Shown here: positions 26,775 through 34,868 of the stretch, in pieces
Position numbering within the stretch: position 1 is the first letter of the stretch
How the letters are laid out: the number at the start of each line of letters is the position of its first letter
Source: Bacteroides sp.
GTDB lineage: Bacteria > Bacteroidota > Bacteroidia > Bacteroidales > Bacteroidaceae
Assembly (NCBI GenBank): GCA_015060705.1
Contig: SUXY01000021.1
Coordinates: 1-45,852 of the forward strand
DNA length: 45,852 nucleotides
Reading direction: 5' to 3'
Translations under genes and position numbers: made by a program
The notes under the pieces: model-generated
What the model was told of the DNA's origin: nothing
Database searches by the model: none
Seen by the model: the letters and a program-made list of their open reading frames with translations, nothing else

Positions 26775-28204
26775 AAGCGTTTTTGTGTTTCTTTCTTCAG
26801 CCAAAGATTAAACCATATCAAAGCCACCAACAAGCAAGTACCTCCCAAACCATAAGCTACTTCTTGTGGAAGCGAAAGACCTTCGGGAGCAATGCAGATA
26901 TAGGTAGAACATACCAACGTCATCATCAAGGCTGGAAGTAAGGTAATATAATAGTTTTTCTTTTCACGCACCAAATAAACGGTGATAGCCCACAAAGTGA
27001 AAACCGACAACGTCTGGTTACACCAAGCGAAGTATCGCCAGATAATCTTGAAACCTTCGGCATCGCTCAAGCTATACACCAATACACCAATAGTCAACAA
27101 GAAGAGTGGAATACAAATCAACAGACGCTTGGCGATAGGACGCTGATCGATGTGCAAGAAGTCGGCAGCAATGAGTCGTGCCGAACGAAGCGCCGTATCA
27201 CCACTGGTAATCGGAGCTGCCACAATACCGAGGATAGCCAAAATACCACCGAAAGCGCCCAACCATTCATTGGAAATACGAGTAGCTACCGCAGCACCCG
27301 AGAAAGCCTTACCGGTGAGTTGATCCACAATACCATTTTCTTGGAAGAAATAAGTTGCAGCAGCCGCCCAAATCAATGCCACAATACCCTCGGCAACCAT
27401 CGCTCCGTAGAAAATCGGACGACAATGCTTTTCGTGTGTCATGCATCGGGCCATGAGCGGCGATTGAGTGGCATGGAAACCACTGATAGCACCACAAGCG
27501 ATGGAAATGAACATCATCGGAAATATCGGATTTGACTCGTACTTTGTTCCGAAGCCATTCCACATTTCAGGCAAAGCAGGATTCTTTACATAAAGCATCA
27601 CCAAAATACCCATTGCCATAAAGAGCAAGGCAATGGCAAAGAGCGGATAAATCTTACCAATAATCTTGTCCACCGGCATCAAGGTTGCCAATACATAATA
27701 CAAGAAGATAACGATAATCCAGAAATAAGCATCCATCCATTCCGGTGTCATACCGGCAATGAGTTCCGCCGGGCCACTGACAAACACGGCTCCTACCAAA
27801 ATCATCAAAACCATAGTAAACAGAGTCATCACCTTCTTGGTACGCATACCTAAATAACGGCCGATCAATTCCGGCAAACTTTCACCTCCATGACGAATAG
27901 ACAAAGCACCCGAGAAGAAATCGTGTACCGCTCCGGCAAAGATCGTTCCCAAGACAATCCAAAGATAGGAGGCCGTACCGAACTGCGCCCCCATAATGGC
28001 ACCGAAAATCGGTCCAAGACCGGCTATGTTCAAAAACTGAATCATAAAGATTTTCCAAGTTGGTAGCGGTATATAGTCCACACCGTCTGCCATGGTCAAT
28101 GCAGGAGTCTTGCGGTCGTCCGGACCGAACACCCGATTGACGTATGCTCCATAAACGACATATCCGCCGATGAGCAAAAGCAATGCAATGGTAAATGTTA
28201 TCAT
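26771..28204 (-). CDS. cstA: Carbon starvation protein A family transporter
   Basis: Inner-membrane peptide/pyruvate transporter family member. The 477-residue product has about 12 hydrophobic segments and clear CstA signatures: FGPDDRKTPA, MADGVDYIPLP, HDFFSGALSIRHGG, GAISGFHATQSPLMARCM, ITSGDTALRSARLI and IIWRYFAWCNQTLS. It is the short Bacteroidetes/Firmicutes form, lacking the C-terminal extension of the roughly 700-residue E. coli protein. Transcription is divergent from the 28282 gene with a TACTTTTG box 23 bp upstream. The downstream small membrane gene overlaps by 4 bp. Substrate (peptides or pyruvate) is not decided by the sequence. Confidence 0.95.
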   Translation of the reverse strand: MITFTIALLLLIGGYVVYGAYVNRVFGPDDRKTPALTMADGVDYIPLPTWKIFMIQFLNIAGLGPIFGAIMGAQFGTASYLWIVLGTIFAGAVHDFFSGALSIRHGGESLPELIGRYLGMRTKKVMTLFTMVLMILVGAVFVSGPAELIAGMTPEWMDAYFWIIVIFLYYVLATLMPVDKIIGKIYPLFAIALLFMAMGILVMLYVKNPALPEMWNGFGTKYESNPIFPMMFISIACGAISGFHATQSPLMARCMTHEKHCRPIFYGAMVAEGIVALIWAAAATYFFQENGIVDQLTGKAFSGAAVATRISNEWLGAFGGILAILGIVAAPITSGDTALRSARLIAADFLHIDQRPIAKRLLICIPLFLLTIGVLVYSLSDAEGFKIIWRYFAWCNQTLSVFTLWAITVYLVREKKNYYITLLPALMMTLVCSTYICIAPEGLSLPQEVAYGLGGTCLLVALIWFNLWLKKETQKRL

Positions 28205-28226
28205 AAGGTTATTGTTTTAAGTGATA

Positions 28227-28234
28227 CAAAAGTA
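28227..28234 (-). promoter_or_regulatory. cstA -7 box
   Basis: Minus-strand TACTTTTG, a full match to TAnnTTTG, 23 bp before the cstA ATG. It lies 21 bp from a plus-strand box for the divergent gene. No good -33 TTTG is seen. Confidence 0.55.
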
Positions 28235-28255
28235 ACGAATTTATCAATTACTTAT

Positions 28256-28263
28256 TATCTTTG
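28256..28263 (+). promoter_or_regulatory. -7 box of the GHL10-type gene
   Basis: TATCTTTG, full match to TAnnTTTG. It overlaps an in-frame TTG (28261) that automatic start calling could choose; the box shows that the ATG at 28282 is the real start. Confidence 0.6.
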
Positions 28264-28281
28264 CCGCCAAATTTAACCGGA

Positions 28282-29946
28282 ATGCGAACTTTTTTACTCA
28301 TCTTCATATCGCTGCTATTCATTACCATAAAGACAGCAGCCCAACCGAAATGTGAAATCCGAGCCACCTGGATTACGACTTTGGGAGGCATGGACTGGCC
28401 ACGTAACAAGGCTACCAACGCCAACGGCATCCGCCGTCAGCAACAAGAATTGCGCGATATTCTCGATCAATTGAAGAAAGCCAATTTCAACACCGTGATG
28501 CTGCAAACACGTCTTCGCGGAGATTTAATTTATCCTTCGGCTTTCGAGACTTTCCCCGAAGCATTGACCGGAAAAACCGGACGGAATCCCGGCTACGACC
28601 CATTGGCTTTCGCCATTGAAGAATGCCACAAACGCGGTATGGAACTGCATGCGTGGATTGTCACCATTCCTGTCGGTAACCATCGCCAAATCAAGCTATT
28701 GGACAAATATTCCGTGGTAAGAAAGAACCGCAAGATATGCAAGCAGTACCAAGGCTCCTGGTATCTGGATCCGGGGCATCCAGGAACTGCTGATTACTTA
28801 GCCGGCATCGTCCGTGAAATAGTCAGCCGATACGATGTGGACGGAGTACACTTCGACTACATCCGCTATCCGGAAAATGCCCGTCGTTTCCCTGACAAAG
28901 ATACCCACCGCAAATACGGTAAAGGCAAGGACTTGAAGCAATGGCGTAGAGAAAACATCACCGCCATCGCCCGTCGTCTTCATGCCGAAGTGAAGCAACT
29001 GAAGCCTTGGGTGAAGGTGAGCAGTTCACCGGTGGGCAAATTCAAGGATACCAACCGCTACTCTTCCTTCGGTTGGAACGCTTACGAAACGGTTTATCAG
29101 GATGCCCAAGGTTGGTTGAAGGAGGGTATTCACGATGCTCTATTTCCAATGATGTATTTCAAAGACAACCACTTCTATCCTTTCGCATTGGATTGGAAAG
29201 AGAACGACAACGGCCGCTGGGTAGTACCAGGATTGGGCATCTATTTCCTCTCTCCCAAAGAACAGGATTGGCCAATCGATGAGGTAAGCCGTCAACTCCA
29301 TTTTACTCGACAGACAGGTTTGGCCGGACATGCTTACTTCCGCAACCGATTCTTACTGGACAATGTAAAAGGCATCTTCGATGAATTGAAGAACGATTTC
29401 TATACCACTCCAGCCTTGGTGCCACCGATGACTTGGCAAGACAACATCGCTCCTACGGCTCCTACCGAACCCTTCTATGAGCTACAAACCAATGGAGAAG
29501 TAAAGTTAGCATGGAGTGCATCGAAAGACAACCACGACTTACCGGTAGTTTACCACTTGTATGCATCGAGCAACTATCCGGTAGATACCAACAATGCCAA
29601 CAACCTTCTTGCTACTTATTTAAAAGGGAACCAAATCACCCTTCCCGACGGAGAAGGTTATTTTGCCGTCACCGCCGCCGACCGTTATGGCAACGAAAGT
29701 GCACCATTGGCTCTGAACACAGCTCCCGAAGTAGAATCTCCTACACTGAATCAAGGAAATAAGTTGGTACTTCCTCAATTGGAAGATGTACCAGAAATCC
29801 TCATCTGCAATGCCTTAGGAGAAACCATTTCCAAGGTAAGCTATCAACCGGAGATTTCGTTGAAACTACTACCGGAAGGATTCTATTTGGTATATACATG
29901 GAACGAAGAAGGCGAAAAGAAATTCCTCGGTACGATACTGAAATAA
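28282..29946 (+). CDS. Secreted GHL10-type (glycosyl hydrolase-like 10) protein
   Basis: 554-residue exported protein resembling the glycosyl-hydrolase-like 10 group (YngK-like, formerly DUF187). A signal peptide (MRTFLLIFISLLFITI...TAAQ) is followed by the TIM-barrel-like domain with family segments EIRATWITT, LKKANFNTVMLQTR, YDPLAFAIEECHKRGMELHAW, DPGHPGTADYLAGIVREI and VDGVHFDYIRYP. After residue 390 there is a fibronectin III-like module (APTAPTEPFYEL...VKLAWSAS) and a short C-terminal domain. Some relatives act on peptidoglycan glycans, others are uncharacterised, so substrate stays open. The start at 28282 is 19 bp past the TATCTTTG box. Its 3' end faces the outer-membrane lipoprotein gene convergently. 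Confidence 0.9.
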   Translation: MRTFLLIFISLLFITIKTAAQPKCEIRATWITTLGGMDWPRNKATNANGIRRQQQELRDILDQLKKANFNTVMLQTRLRGDLIYPSAFETFPEALTGKTGRNPGYDPLAFAIEECHKRGMELHAWIVTIPVGNHRQIKLLDKYSVVRKNRKICKQYQGSWYLDPGHPGTADYLAGIVREIVSRYDVDGVHFDYIRYPENARRFPDKDTHRKYGKGKDLKQWRRENITAIARRLHAEVKQLKPWVKVSSSPVGKFKDTNRYSSFGWNAYETVYQDAQGWLKEGIHDALFPMMYFKDNHFYPFALDWKENDNGRWVVPGLGIYFLSPKEQDWPIDEVSRQLHFTRQTGLAGHAYFRNRFLLDNVKGIFDELKNDFYTTPALVPPMTWQDNIAPTAPTEPFYELQTNGEVKLAWSASKDNHDLPVVYHLYASSNYPVDTNNANNLLATYLKGNQITLPDGEGYFAVTAADRYGNESAPLALNTAPEVESPTLNQGNKLVLPQLEDVPEILICNALGETISKVSYQPEISLKLLPEGFYLVYTWNEEGEKKFLGTILK

Positions 29947-29994
29947 GAATTCCACCAAAAATCATTAATACCGAAAGAGATAACAATAAACTTT

Positions 29995-31446
29995 TTATTG
30001 CGCCCCTCCTCCCAACGCTTTATAAAGTTCTATCCTCCGGGAATAATAGCTTACAAATGCATCCGACATTTCCAAACGGGTTTGAAGAAGTTGGCTTTGA
30101 GCGGCAAGCACATCCAGATATGTAGCCGTTTTCTTGTTATACAGTTCACGGCTATAGTCGAATGCCTTGCGGAGCGCCTCGTAACGCTTGGCTATGTTCG
30201 TCACCTTCGAATAATTCATCTGGTAATAAATCAGCGTGTTCGAGACTTCCATGCATGCACCCAATACCGTTTGTTTGTAATTTGCCAACTTCTGCAAGCT
30301 GTCCAAATCCCGTAACCGCTTGTTGTGACGTAAATTCCCTTTGTTAAAGAGGGGTTGTGTTATGCCGGCAAATAGATTGTATACAATGGTACCCGAAAAG
30401 TCCGACCAACGGGTATTGAAATTTTCCTCGGTTCCCAAGGAAGCATTCAGCGTAAGCGATGGGTAGAAAGCCGAACGGGCGGCATCCTTCAGATGGAAAG
30501 CCTCACGAACCGCATACTCCGCTGCCATCACATCCGGACGAAAATGCAACAATTCGGCCGGAATCCCGATGTGTATGGTGTCCGTCAACAATTCAGGGGT
30601 AAGGACATCCTCTATCCCGGTACGTGGAATCTCTCCACCCTCACGGCTAAGCAACAGGTTCATGGCATTCTCCGCGATGAAAATTTGTGCTTGTATATCG
30701 GGTTTGACGGCTTTAGCCCGATAGAGTTCGGCCTTGGCTTGTTCCACGGCAAGGTTACTCCGGTTAATCAGTTCATCAGCACCTTCCTTTAGCTTTCCCC
30801 TATTCATCTCGTTTTCATAACGGCTGATAAGTTTCTCCTGTTCGTCCAAGTATGCCTGGCTTTTGGCAATGATATCGTTTGTCGCTTCCAGTTTGGTGTC
30901 CAAACCGATAAGGCGGTAGTAAAGCAGGGCCACATCTGCAATCAACTTTACCTTGACTCCACGCATGGTAGCCTCTTGTCGGAGTGCACTCGCCACTGCC
31001 GCCCGCTTGTTGCTGGTCAACTTTCCCCATAAATCGATTTCCCACTGATTAAGAGAAAGGCCGATACCATGCTGGTTGAAGGCATCCGTCGGATTCGCCC
31101 GCTGAATCTCGTTCTGACTCAGACGAATGTCCAAAGAAGGCCAGAAACTGCCGTTCGCCTTACGTATATAACTGTTCGCCTTTTCCATTTGCAGGAATGA
31201 GGAATAAAGCGAAAGATTCCGATGGATGGCCGAATCAATCAATGCACTCAAATTCTTGTCCCGATAATAATCTTGCCAAAGCATTGAGGCTACGGAACGT
31301 TTTTCGTCCACCATATTCAAACTGTCCGGTTTCCGATAATGCGGGATTTCTATTTCGGTTATAGCTGTCTGATAGCTATGAAAAGAACATCCGCAAACGG
31401 ATATAGCCATCCATATCAGTAGGAATATAGGAATAATCTTTTTCAT
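29995..31446 (-). CDS. TolC/NodT-family outer-membrane efflux lipoprotein
   Basis: Outer-membrane channel component for tripartite efflux. The 483-residue product has a lipobox (ISVCGC, Cys20) and two outer-membrane-efflux repeats with the NodT-type segments LWQDYYRDKNLSALIDSA, LSLNQWEIDLWGKL, LHFRPDVMAAEYAVREA and SLTLNASLGTEE; long helical stretches lie between. In most Bacteroides loci such genes follow membrane-fusion and RND pump genes. None lies next to this one: it is divergent from the MutS-like gene and convergent with the GHL10-type gene. It would need partners encoded elsewhere. A TACCTTTG box lies 29 bp upstream. Confidence 0.93.
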   Translation of the reverse strand: MKKIIPIFLLIWMAISVCGCSFHSYQTAITEIEIPHYRKPDSLNMVDEKRSVASMLWQDYYRDKNLSALIDSAIHRNLSLYSSFLQMEKANSYIRKANGSFWPSLDIRLSQNEIQRANPTDAFNQHGIGLSLNQWEIDLWGKLTSNKRAAVASALRQEATMRGVKVKLIADVALLYYRLIGLDTKLEATNDIIAKSQAYLDEQEKLISRYENEMNRGKLKEGADELINRSNLAVEQAKAELYRAKAVKPDIQAQIFIAENAMNLLLSREGGEIPRTGIEDVLTPELLTDTIHIGIPAELLHFRPDVMAAEYAVREAFHLKDAARSAFYPSLTLNASLGTEENFNTRWSDFSGTIVYNLFAGITQPLFNKGNLRHNKRLRDLDSLQKLANYKQTVLGACMEVSNTLIYYQMNYSKVTNIAKRYEALRKAFDYSRELYNKKTATYLDVLAAQSQLLQTRLEMSDAFVSYYSRRIELYKALGGGAQ

Positions 31447-31474
31447 TTTGTTCTTGTTTTAGTGATTGCGGATG

Positions 31475-31506
31475 CAAAGGTATAACTTTTAAAAGTAAAA
31501 AATAAA
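31475..31506 (-). promoter_or_regulatory. Promoter of the efflux lipoprotein gene
   Basis: Minus-strand TTTA (31503-31506), 20-nt spacer, TACCTTTG (31475-31482); the box fully matches the Bacteroidetes -7 consensus. Confidence 0.6.
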
Positions 31507-31521
31507 TTTATTCCCCAACCG

Positions 31522-31552
31522 TTTTCTTCTATGGGTATTATTACTACATTTG
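31522..31552 (+). promoter_or_regulatory. Promoter of the MutS-like gene
   Basis: TTTT (31522-31525), 19-nt spacer, TACATTTG (31545-31552). The box falls inside the frame that opens at the ATG 31531 and so places the true start at 31603. Confidence 0.6.
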
Positions 31553-31602
31553 CCAATCAATTGAAACCGATTCATCTCACACAAGGAAACCAACGGAACA
31601 AC

Positions 31603-33399
31603 ATGGAATTAAAAAAACGCTATCAAGAGAAACTAGACAACGCCCTGCACAAAAGCGAAGACATTAAGAAGAAGAATTTACATATCAGCTTGTTGAGAGT
31701 CATCATCTTCATCGCCGGATTCATTGCTTTATGCATCTGCTACAACCAAGGAGGAATCGTCATCGGCGGAATTCTTCTTGCTACACTTATCCCTTTCCTC
31801 TTGTTAGTGAAGCTACACAACCGTTTATACCACCAGAAAGATTGGAATGAAACAAGCATCCGGCATTATCAAGCGGAATTGGCTTCTTTGGAGAATGACA
31901 ACAGCGCTTTCGACGGAGGAAAAGAATGGATCGACACCTCACATCCTTTCAGTCTTGACCTGGACATATTTGGTGAGCAATCGCTTTTCCAATTCTTGAA
32001 CCGTACTTGTACTCCTTTCGGTAAGGAAACACTTAGCCGTTGGTTGCGCCAACCTTTGGACAACAAGAAAGAAATCGAGACACGCCAACAAGCCATCAAG
32101 GAGCTGGGCAAGTATCCTGATTTCCGTGAAACTTTTCGGATTACCGGATGCTTGTACAAGAACAAGGAAACGGGGATAGAAGACTTGAAAACATGGATAG
32201 AAGCTCCTTCCGTGTTCTTGCAGAAGAAAAGCAACCAATGGATTTGTTGGGCGGTTCCTTGTATCAACATCCTTCTATTTGTATTGGGAATATTGGATAT
32301 CCTTTCCATGAGTTGGTTCGGATTGGTATTCTGCACATTTGCCATTGCCAGTTCCAAACTCATCCGACAAATCACACGTATTCAGGAAGCTTACAACAAG
32401 AACTTAAAGATGCTTTCCACTTATGCTCAACTGATAGAGTTGGCAGATAAGCAATCTATGGAAAATCCATTGCTTCTCTCGTTGAAGCAAGGATTTGAGA
32501 GCAACGGAAAGAAAGCTCCTGAAGTGCTTAGTTTACTCGCTAAAGAACTGGACCGATTAGACCTCCGCAATAACCTTATCTTGTACGCTTTGTTGGAAGG
32601 AAGTATGTTCTGGCAACTCCGTCAAATGCTCCGCATCGAACGTTGGAAGCAGGAACATGGTACGCATCTGTTGCAATGGTTGGAAGCACTCGGTAAGCTG
32701 GATGCACTTTGTGCGTTGGGCACTTTCGCCTTCAATCATCCCGAATATGTTTATCCCGAATTGACCGACCAGCCTTTTGTCTTCCAAGCCAAGGACATGG
32801 GCCATCCGCTCATGCCCCGTCAACAATGTGTAGTGAACGATGCGGACATCCCTCAACGTCCGTACTTCCTCATCATTACCGGAGCGAACATGGCAGGAAA
32901 GAGTACTTATCTGCGAACCATTGGATGTAATTATATTTTAGCATGCATCGGCGCTCCCGTTTGTGGTTCATTCTTACGAATCTATCCAGCTCATCTGATG
33001 ACCAGCTTACGAACCAGCGACTCATTGGCCAACAACGAGTCCTACTTCTTCGCCGAGTTGAAACGCCTCCAACAAATCCTTGAACGTCTGAAAAATGGCG
33101 AGGAAATGTTCATCATTTTGGACGAAATTCTGAAAGGCACCAATTCCATGGACAAGCAGAAAGGATCGTTCTCGCTCGTCAAACAATTGCTTCAATTGAA
33201 GACCAATGGCATCATCGCTACCCACGACCTTCTATTGGGTGAATTAAAAAAACATTTCCCCAACGAAATAAGCAATTATTGCTTTGAAGCCGACATTCAA
33301 AACGACGAGCTGACTTTCTCCTACAAACTGAGAGAAGGAGTCGCCCAGAATATGAATGCTTGCTTCTTGATGCAGAAAATGGGAATCAACATCGAATAA
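31603..33399 (+). CDS. Membrane-anchored MutS-family ATPase
   Basis: 598-residue protein with the MutS C-terminal ATPase: Walker A TGANMAGKST (residues 426-435), SLRTSDSLANNESYFFAELKR, Walker B FIILDEILKGTNS and THDLLLG. The mismatch-binding N-terminal domain of MutS is absent. Instead there are two transmembrane helices near the N-terminus (about 27-44 and 48-66), a MutS core-like lever region (ETRQQAIKELG), and another hydrophobic pair around 210-260. It is therefore not the canonical mismatch repair protein and its role is unknown. An in-frame ATG at 31531 would place the TACATTTG promoter box inside the coding region, so 31603 is preferred. Divergent from the efflux lipoprotein gene. Confidence 0.88.
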   Translation: MELKKRYQEKLDNALHKSEDIKKKNLHISLLRVIIFIAGFIALCICYNQGGIVIGGILLATLIPFLLLVKLHNRLYHQKDWNETSIRHYQAELASLENDNSAFDGGKEWIDTSHPFSLDLDIFGEQSLFQFLNRTCTPFGKETLSRWLRQPLDNKKEIETRQQAIKELGKYPDFRETFRITGCLYKNKETGIEDLKTWIEAPSVFLQKKSNQWICWAVPCINILLFVLGILDILSMSWFGLVFCTFAIASSKLIRQITRIQEAYNKNLKMLSTYAQLIELADKQSMENPLLLSLKQGFESNGKKAPEVLSLLAKELDRLDLRNNLILYALLEGSMFWQLRQMLRIERWKQEHGTHLLQWLEALGKLDALCALGTFAFNHPEYVYPELTDQPFVFQAKDMGHPLMPRQQCVVNDADIPQRPYFLIITGANMAGKSTYLRTIGCNYILACIGAPVCGSFLRIYPAHLMTSLRTSDSLANNESYFFAELKRLQQILERLKNGEEMFIILDEILKGTNSMDKQKGSFSLVKQLLQLKTNGIIATHDLLLGELKKHFPNEISNYCFEADIQNDELTFSYKLREGVAQNMNACFLMQKMGINIE

Positions 33400-33446
33400 A
33401 AGGCAGATTTCTCCTATAAAAACAAGGCTATCTGACAAATAATGTC

Positions 33447-33454
33447 TATTTTTG
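33447..33454 (+). promoter_or_regulatory. -7 box of the purM operon
   Basis: TATTTTTG, full match to TAnnTTTG, 29 bp before the purM ATG. The -33 region has no clear TTTG. Confidence 0.5.
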
Positions 33455-33483
33455 CATATTCAATTGAAAAAAACATTTAACTC

Positions 33484-34656
33484 ATGAGTAATCAAAGATA
33501 TATGCAACGCGGCGTATCGGCATCGAAAGAAGATGTACATAACGCTATCAAGAACATTGACAAAGGTATTTTCCCTCAAGCTTTCTGTAAGATAATTCCA
33601 GACATTTTGGGAGGAGATCCAGAGTATTGTAACATCATGCATGCCGACGGTGCCGGCACCAAGTCATCACTCGCTTACCTTTATTGGAAAGAAACTGGCG
33701 ACTTGAGCGTATGGAAAGGCATCGCACAGGATGCACTCATCATGAACATCGACGACTTGCTTTGTGTAGGTGCAGTAGATAACATCCTCGTGTCTTCCAC
33801 CATCGGACGTAACAAGCTCCTCGTACCGGGTGAAGTGATTTCAGCTATCATCAACGGTACGGACGAACTCTTGGCAGAACTCCGTGAAATGGGTGTAGGC
33901 GTTTATGCAACCGGTGGCGAAACAGCTGACGTGGGCGACTTGGTTCGTACCATCATTGTCGATTCAACCGTGACTTGCCGCATGAAGCGTAGCGATGTCA
34001 TCAACAATGCCAACATCCGTCCGGGTGACGTCATTGTAGGTTTGGCTTCCTATGGACAGGCTACTTACGAAAAGGAATACAACGGTGGCATGGGTAGCAA
34101 CGGTTTGACCAGTGCCCGTCACGATGTGTTCTCTAAATACTTGGCTGAGAAATATCCGGAAAGCTACGATGCCGGTGTACCAGAAGACTTGGTATATAGC
34201 GGTGGTTTGAAGTTGACCGATGCCGTAGAAGGTTCTCCGATTGATGCCGGTAAGTTGGTGCTCTCTCCTACTCGTACTTATGCTCCAGTAGTGAAGAAAT
34301 TGCTCGATGCTCTCCGTCCGGAAATCCACGGTATGGTGCATTGCTCGGGTGGCGCACAGACCAAGGTACTTCACTTTGTGGGCGACAATTGCCGTGTCAT
34401 CAAGGACAATCTTTTCCCGGTTCCTCCTTTGTTCAAGACCATCCACGAACAGAGCCAGACCGATTGGGCAGAAATGTACAAGGTGTTCAACATGGGCCAT
34501 CGTTTGGAAGTCTATTTGTCGCCTGAACATGCAGAAGAAGTTATCGCTATCTCGAAGAGCTTCGGCATCGATGCACAGGTGGTAGGCCGCATCGAAGAAA
34601 GCGACGGCAAGAAGGAATTGATTATCCGTTCTGAATTCGGTGAGTTTACATACTAA
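33484..34656 (+). CDS. purM: Phosphoribosylformylglycinamidine cyclo-ligase (AIR synthase)
   Basis: Fifth step of purine synthesis: ATP-dependent ring closure of FGAM to AIR. The 390-residue product carries AIR-synthase family segments: ADGAGTKSSLAYLYW, WKGIAQDALIMNIDDLLCVGA, GGETADVGDLVRT, GLASYGQATYEKEYNGGMGSNGLT, LSPTRTYAPVV and HCSGGAQTKVLHF. It is longer and more divergent than the roughly 345-residue E. coli PurM, as usual in Bacteroidetes. It heads an apparent operon with a small membrane protein (1 bp gap), prfA and pyrF. Confidence 0.92.
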   Translation: MSNQRYMQRGVSASKEDVHNAIKNIDKGIFPQAFCKIIPDILGGDPEYCNIMHADGAGTKSSLAYLYWKETGDLSVWKGIAQDALIMNIDDLLCVGAVDNILVSSTIGRNKLLVPGEVISAIINGTDELLAELREMGVGVYATGGETADVGDLVRTIIVDSTVTCRMKRSDVINNANIRPGDVIVGLASYGQATYEKEYNGGMGSNGLTSARHDVFSKYLAEKYPESYDAGVPEDLVYSGGLKLTDAVEGSPIDAGKLVLSPTRTYAPVVKKLLDALRPEIHGMVHCSGGAQTKVLHFVGDNCRVIKDNLFPVPPLFKTIHEQSQTDWAEMYKVFNMGHRLEVYLSPEHAEEVIAISKSFGIDAQVVGRIEESDGKKELIIRSEFGEFTY

Positions 34657-34657
34657 A

Positions 34658-34861
34658 ATGAAGAAAGTTATCTACTTTTTATGCTGCATCTTCTGCATCT
34701 GCACCTTCGTATACATGGTGTACGAAACTTGGTTAGGCATTGAAGCTGAAAACTTCACTTTCCGTTGGCTGATGTGGTGTCTCGGCGCTATCGGCTGGGG
34801 AGTCATTACGTTCAATGTGGTGACCAAAGACTACAAATGGGCAGCATATTTATGTAAATAA
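34658..34861 (+). CDS. Small two-helix membrane protein between purM and prfA
   Basis: 67-residue hydrophobic protein of unknown function. Helix 1 is about residues 3-21 (VIYFLCCIFCICTFVYMVY), helix 2 about 36-53 (WLMWCLGAIGWGVITFNV), followed by a short tail VTKDYKWAAYLCK. The ATG at 34658 is 1 bp past the purM stop; an in-frame ATG at 34640 inside purM would add six polar residues and is less likely. The spacing to purM (1 bp) and prfA (7 bp) shows cotranscription. I see no family signature. Confidence 0.75.
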   Translation: MKKVIYFLCCIFCICTFVYMVYETWLGIEAENFTFRWLMWCLGAIGWGVITFNVVTKDYKWAAYLCK

Positions 34862-34868
34862 AGAATAA

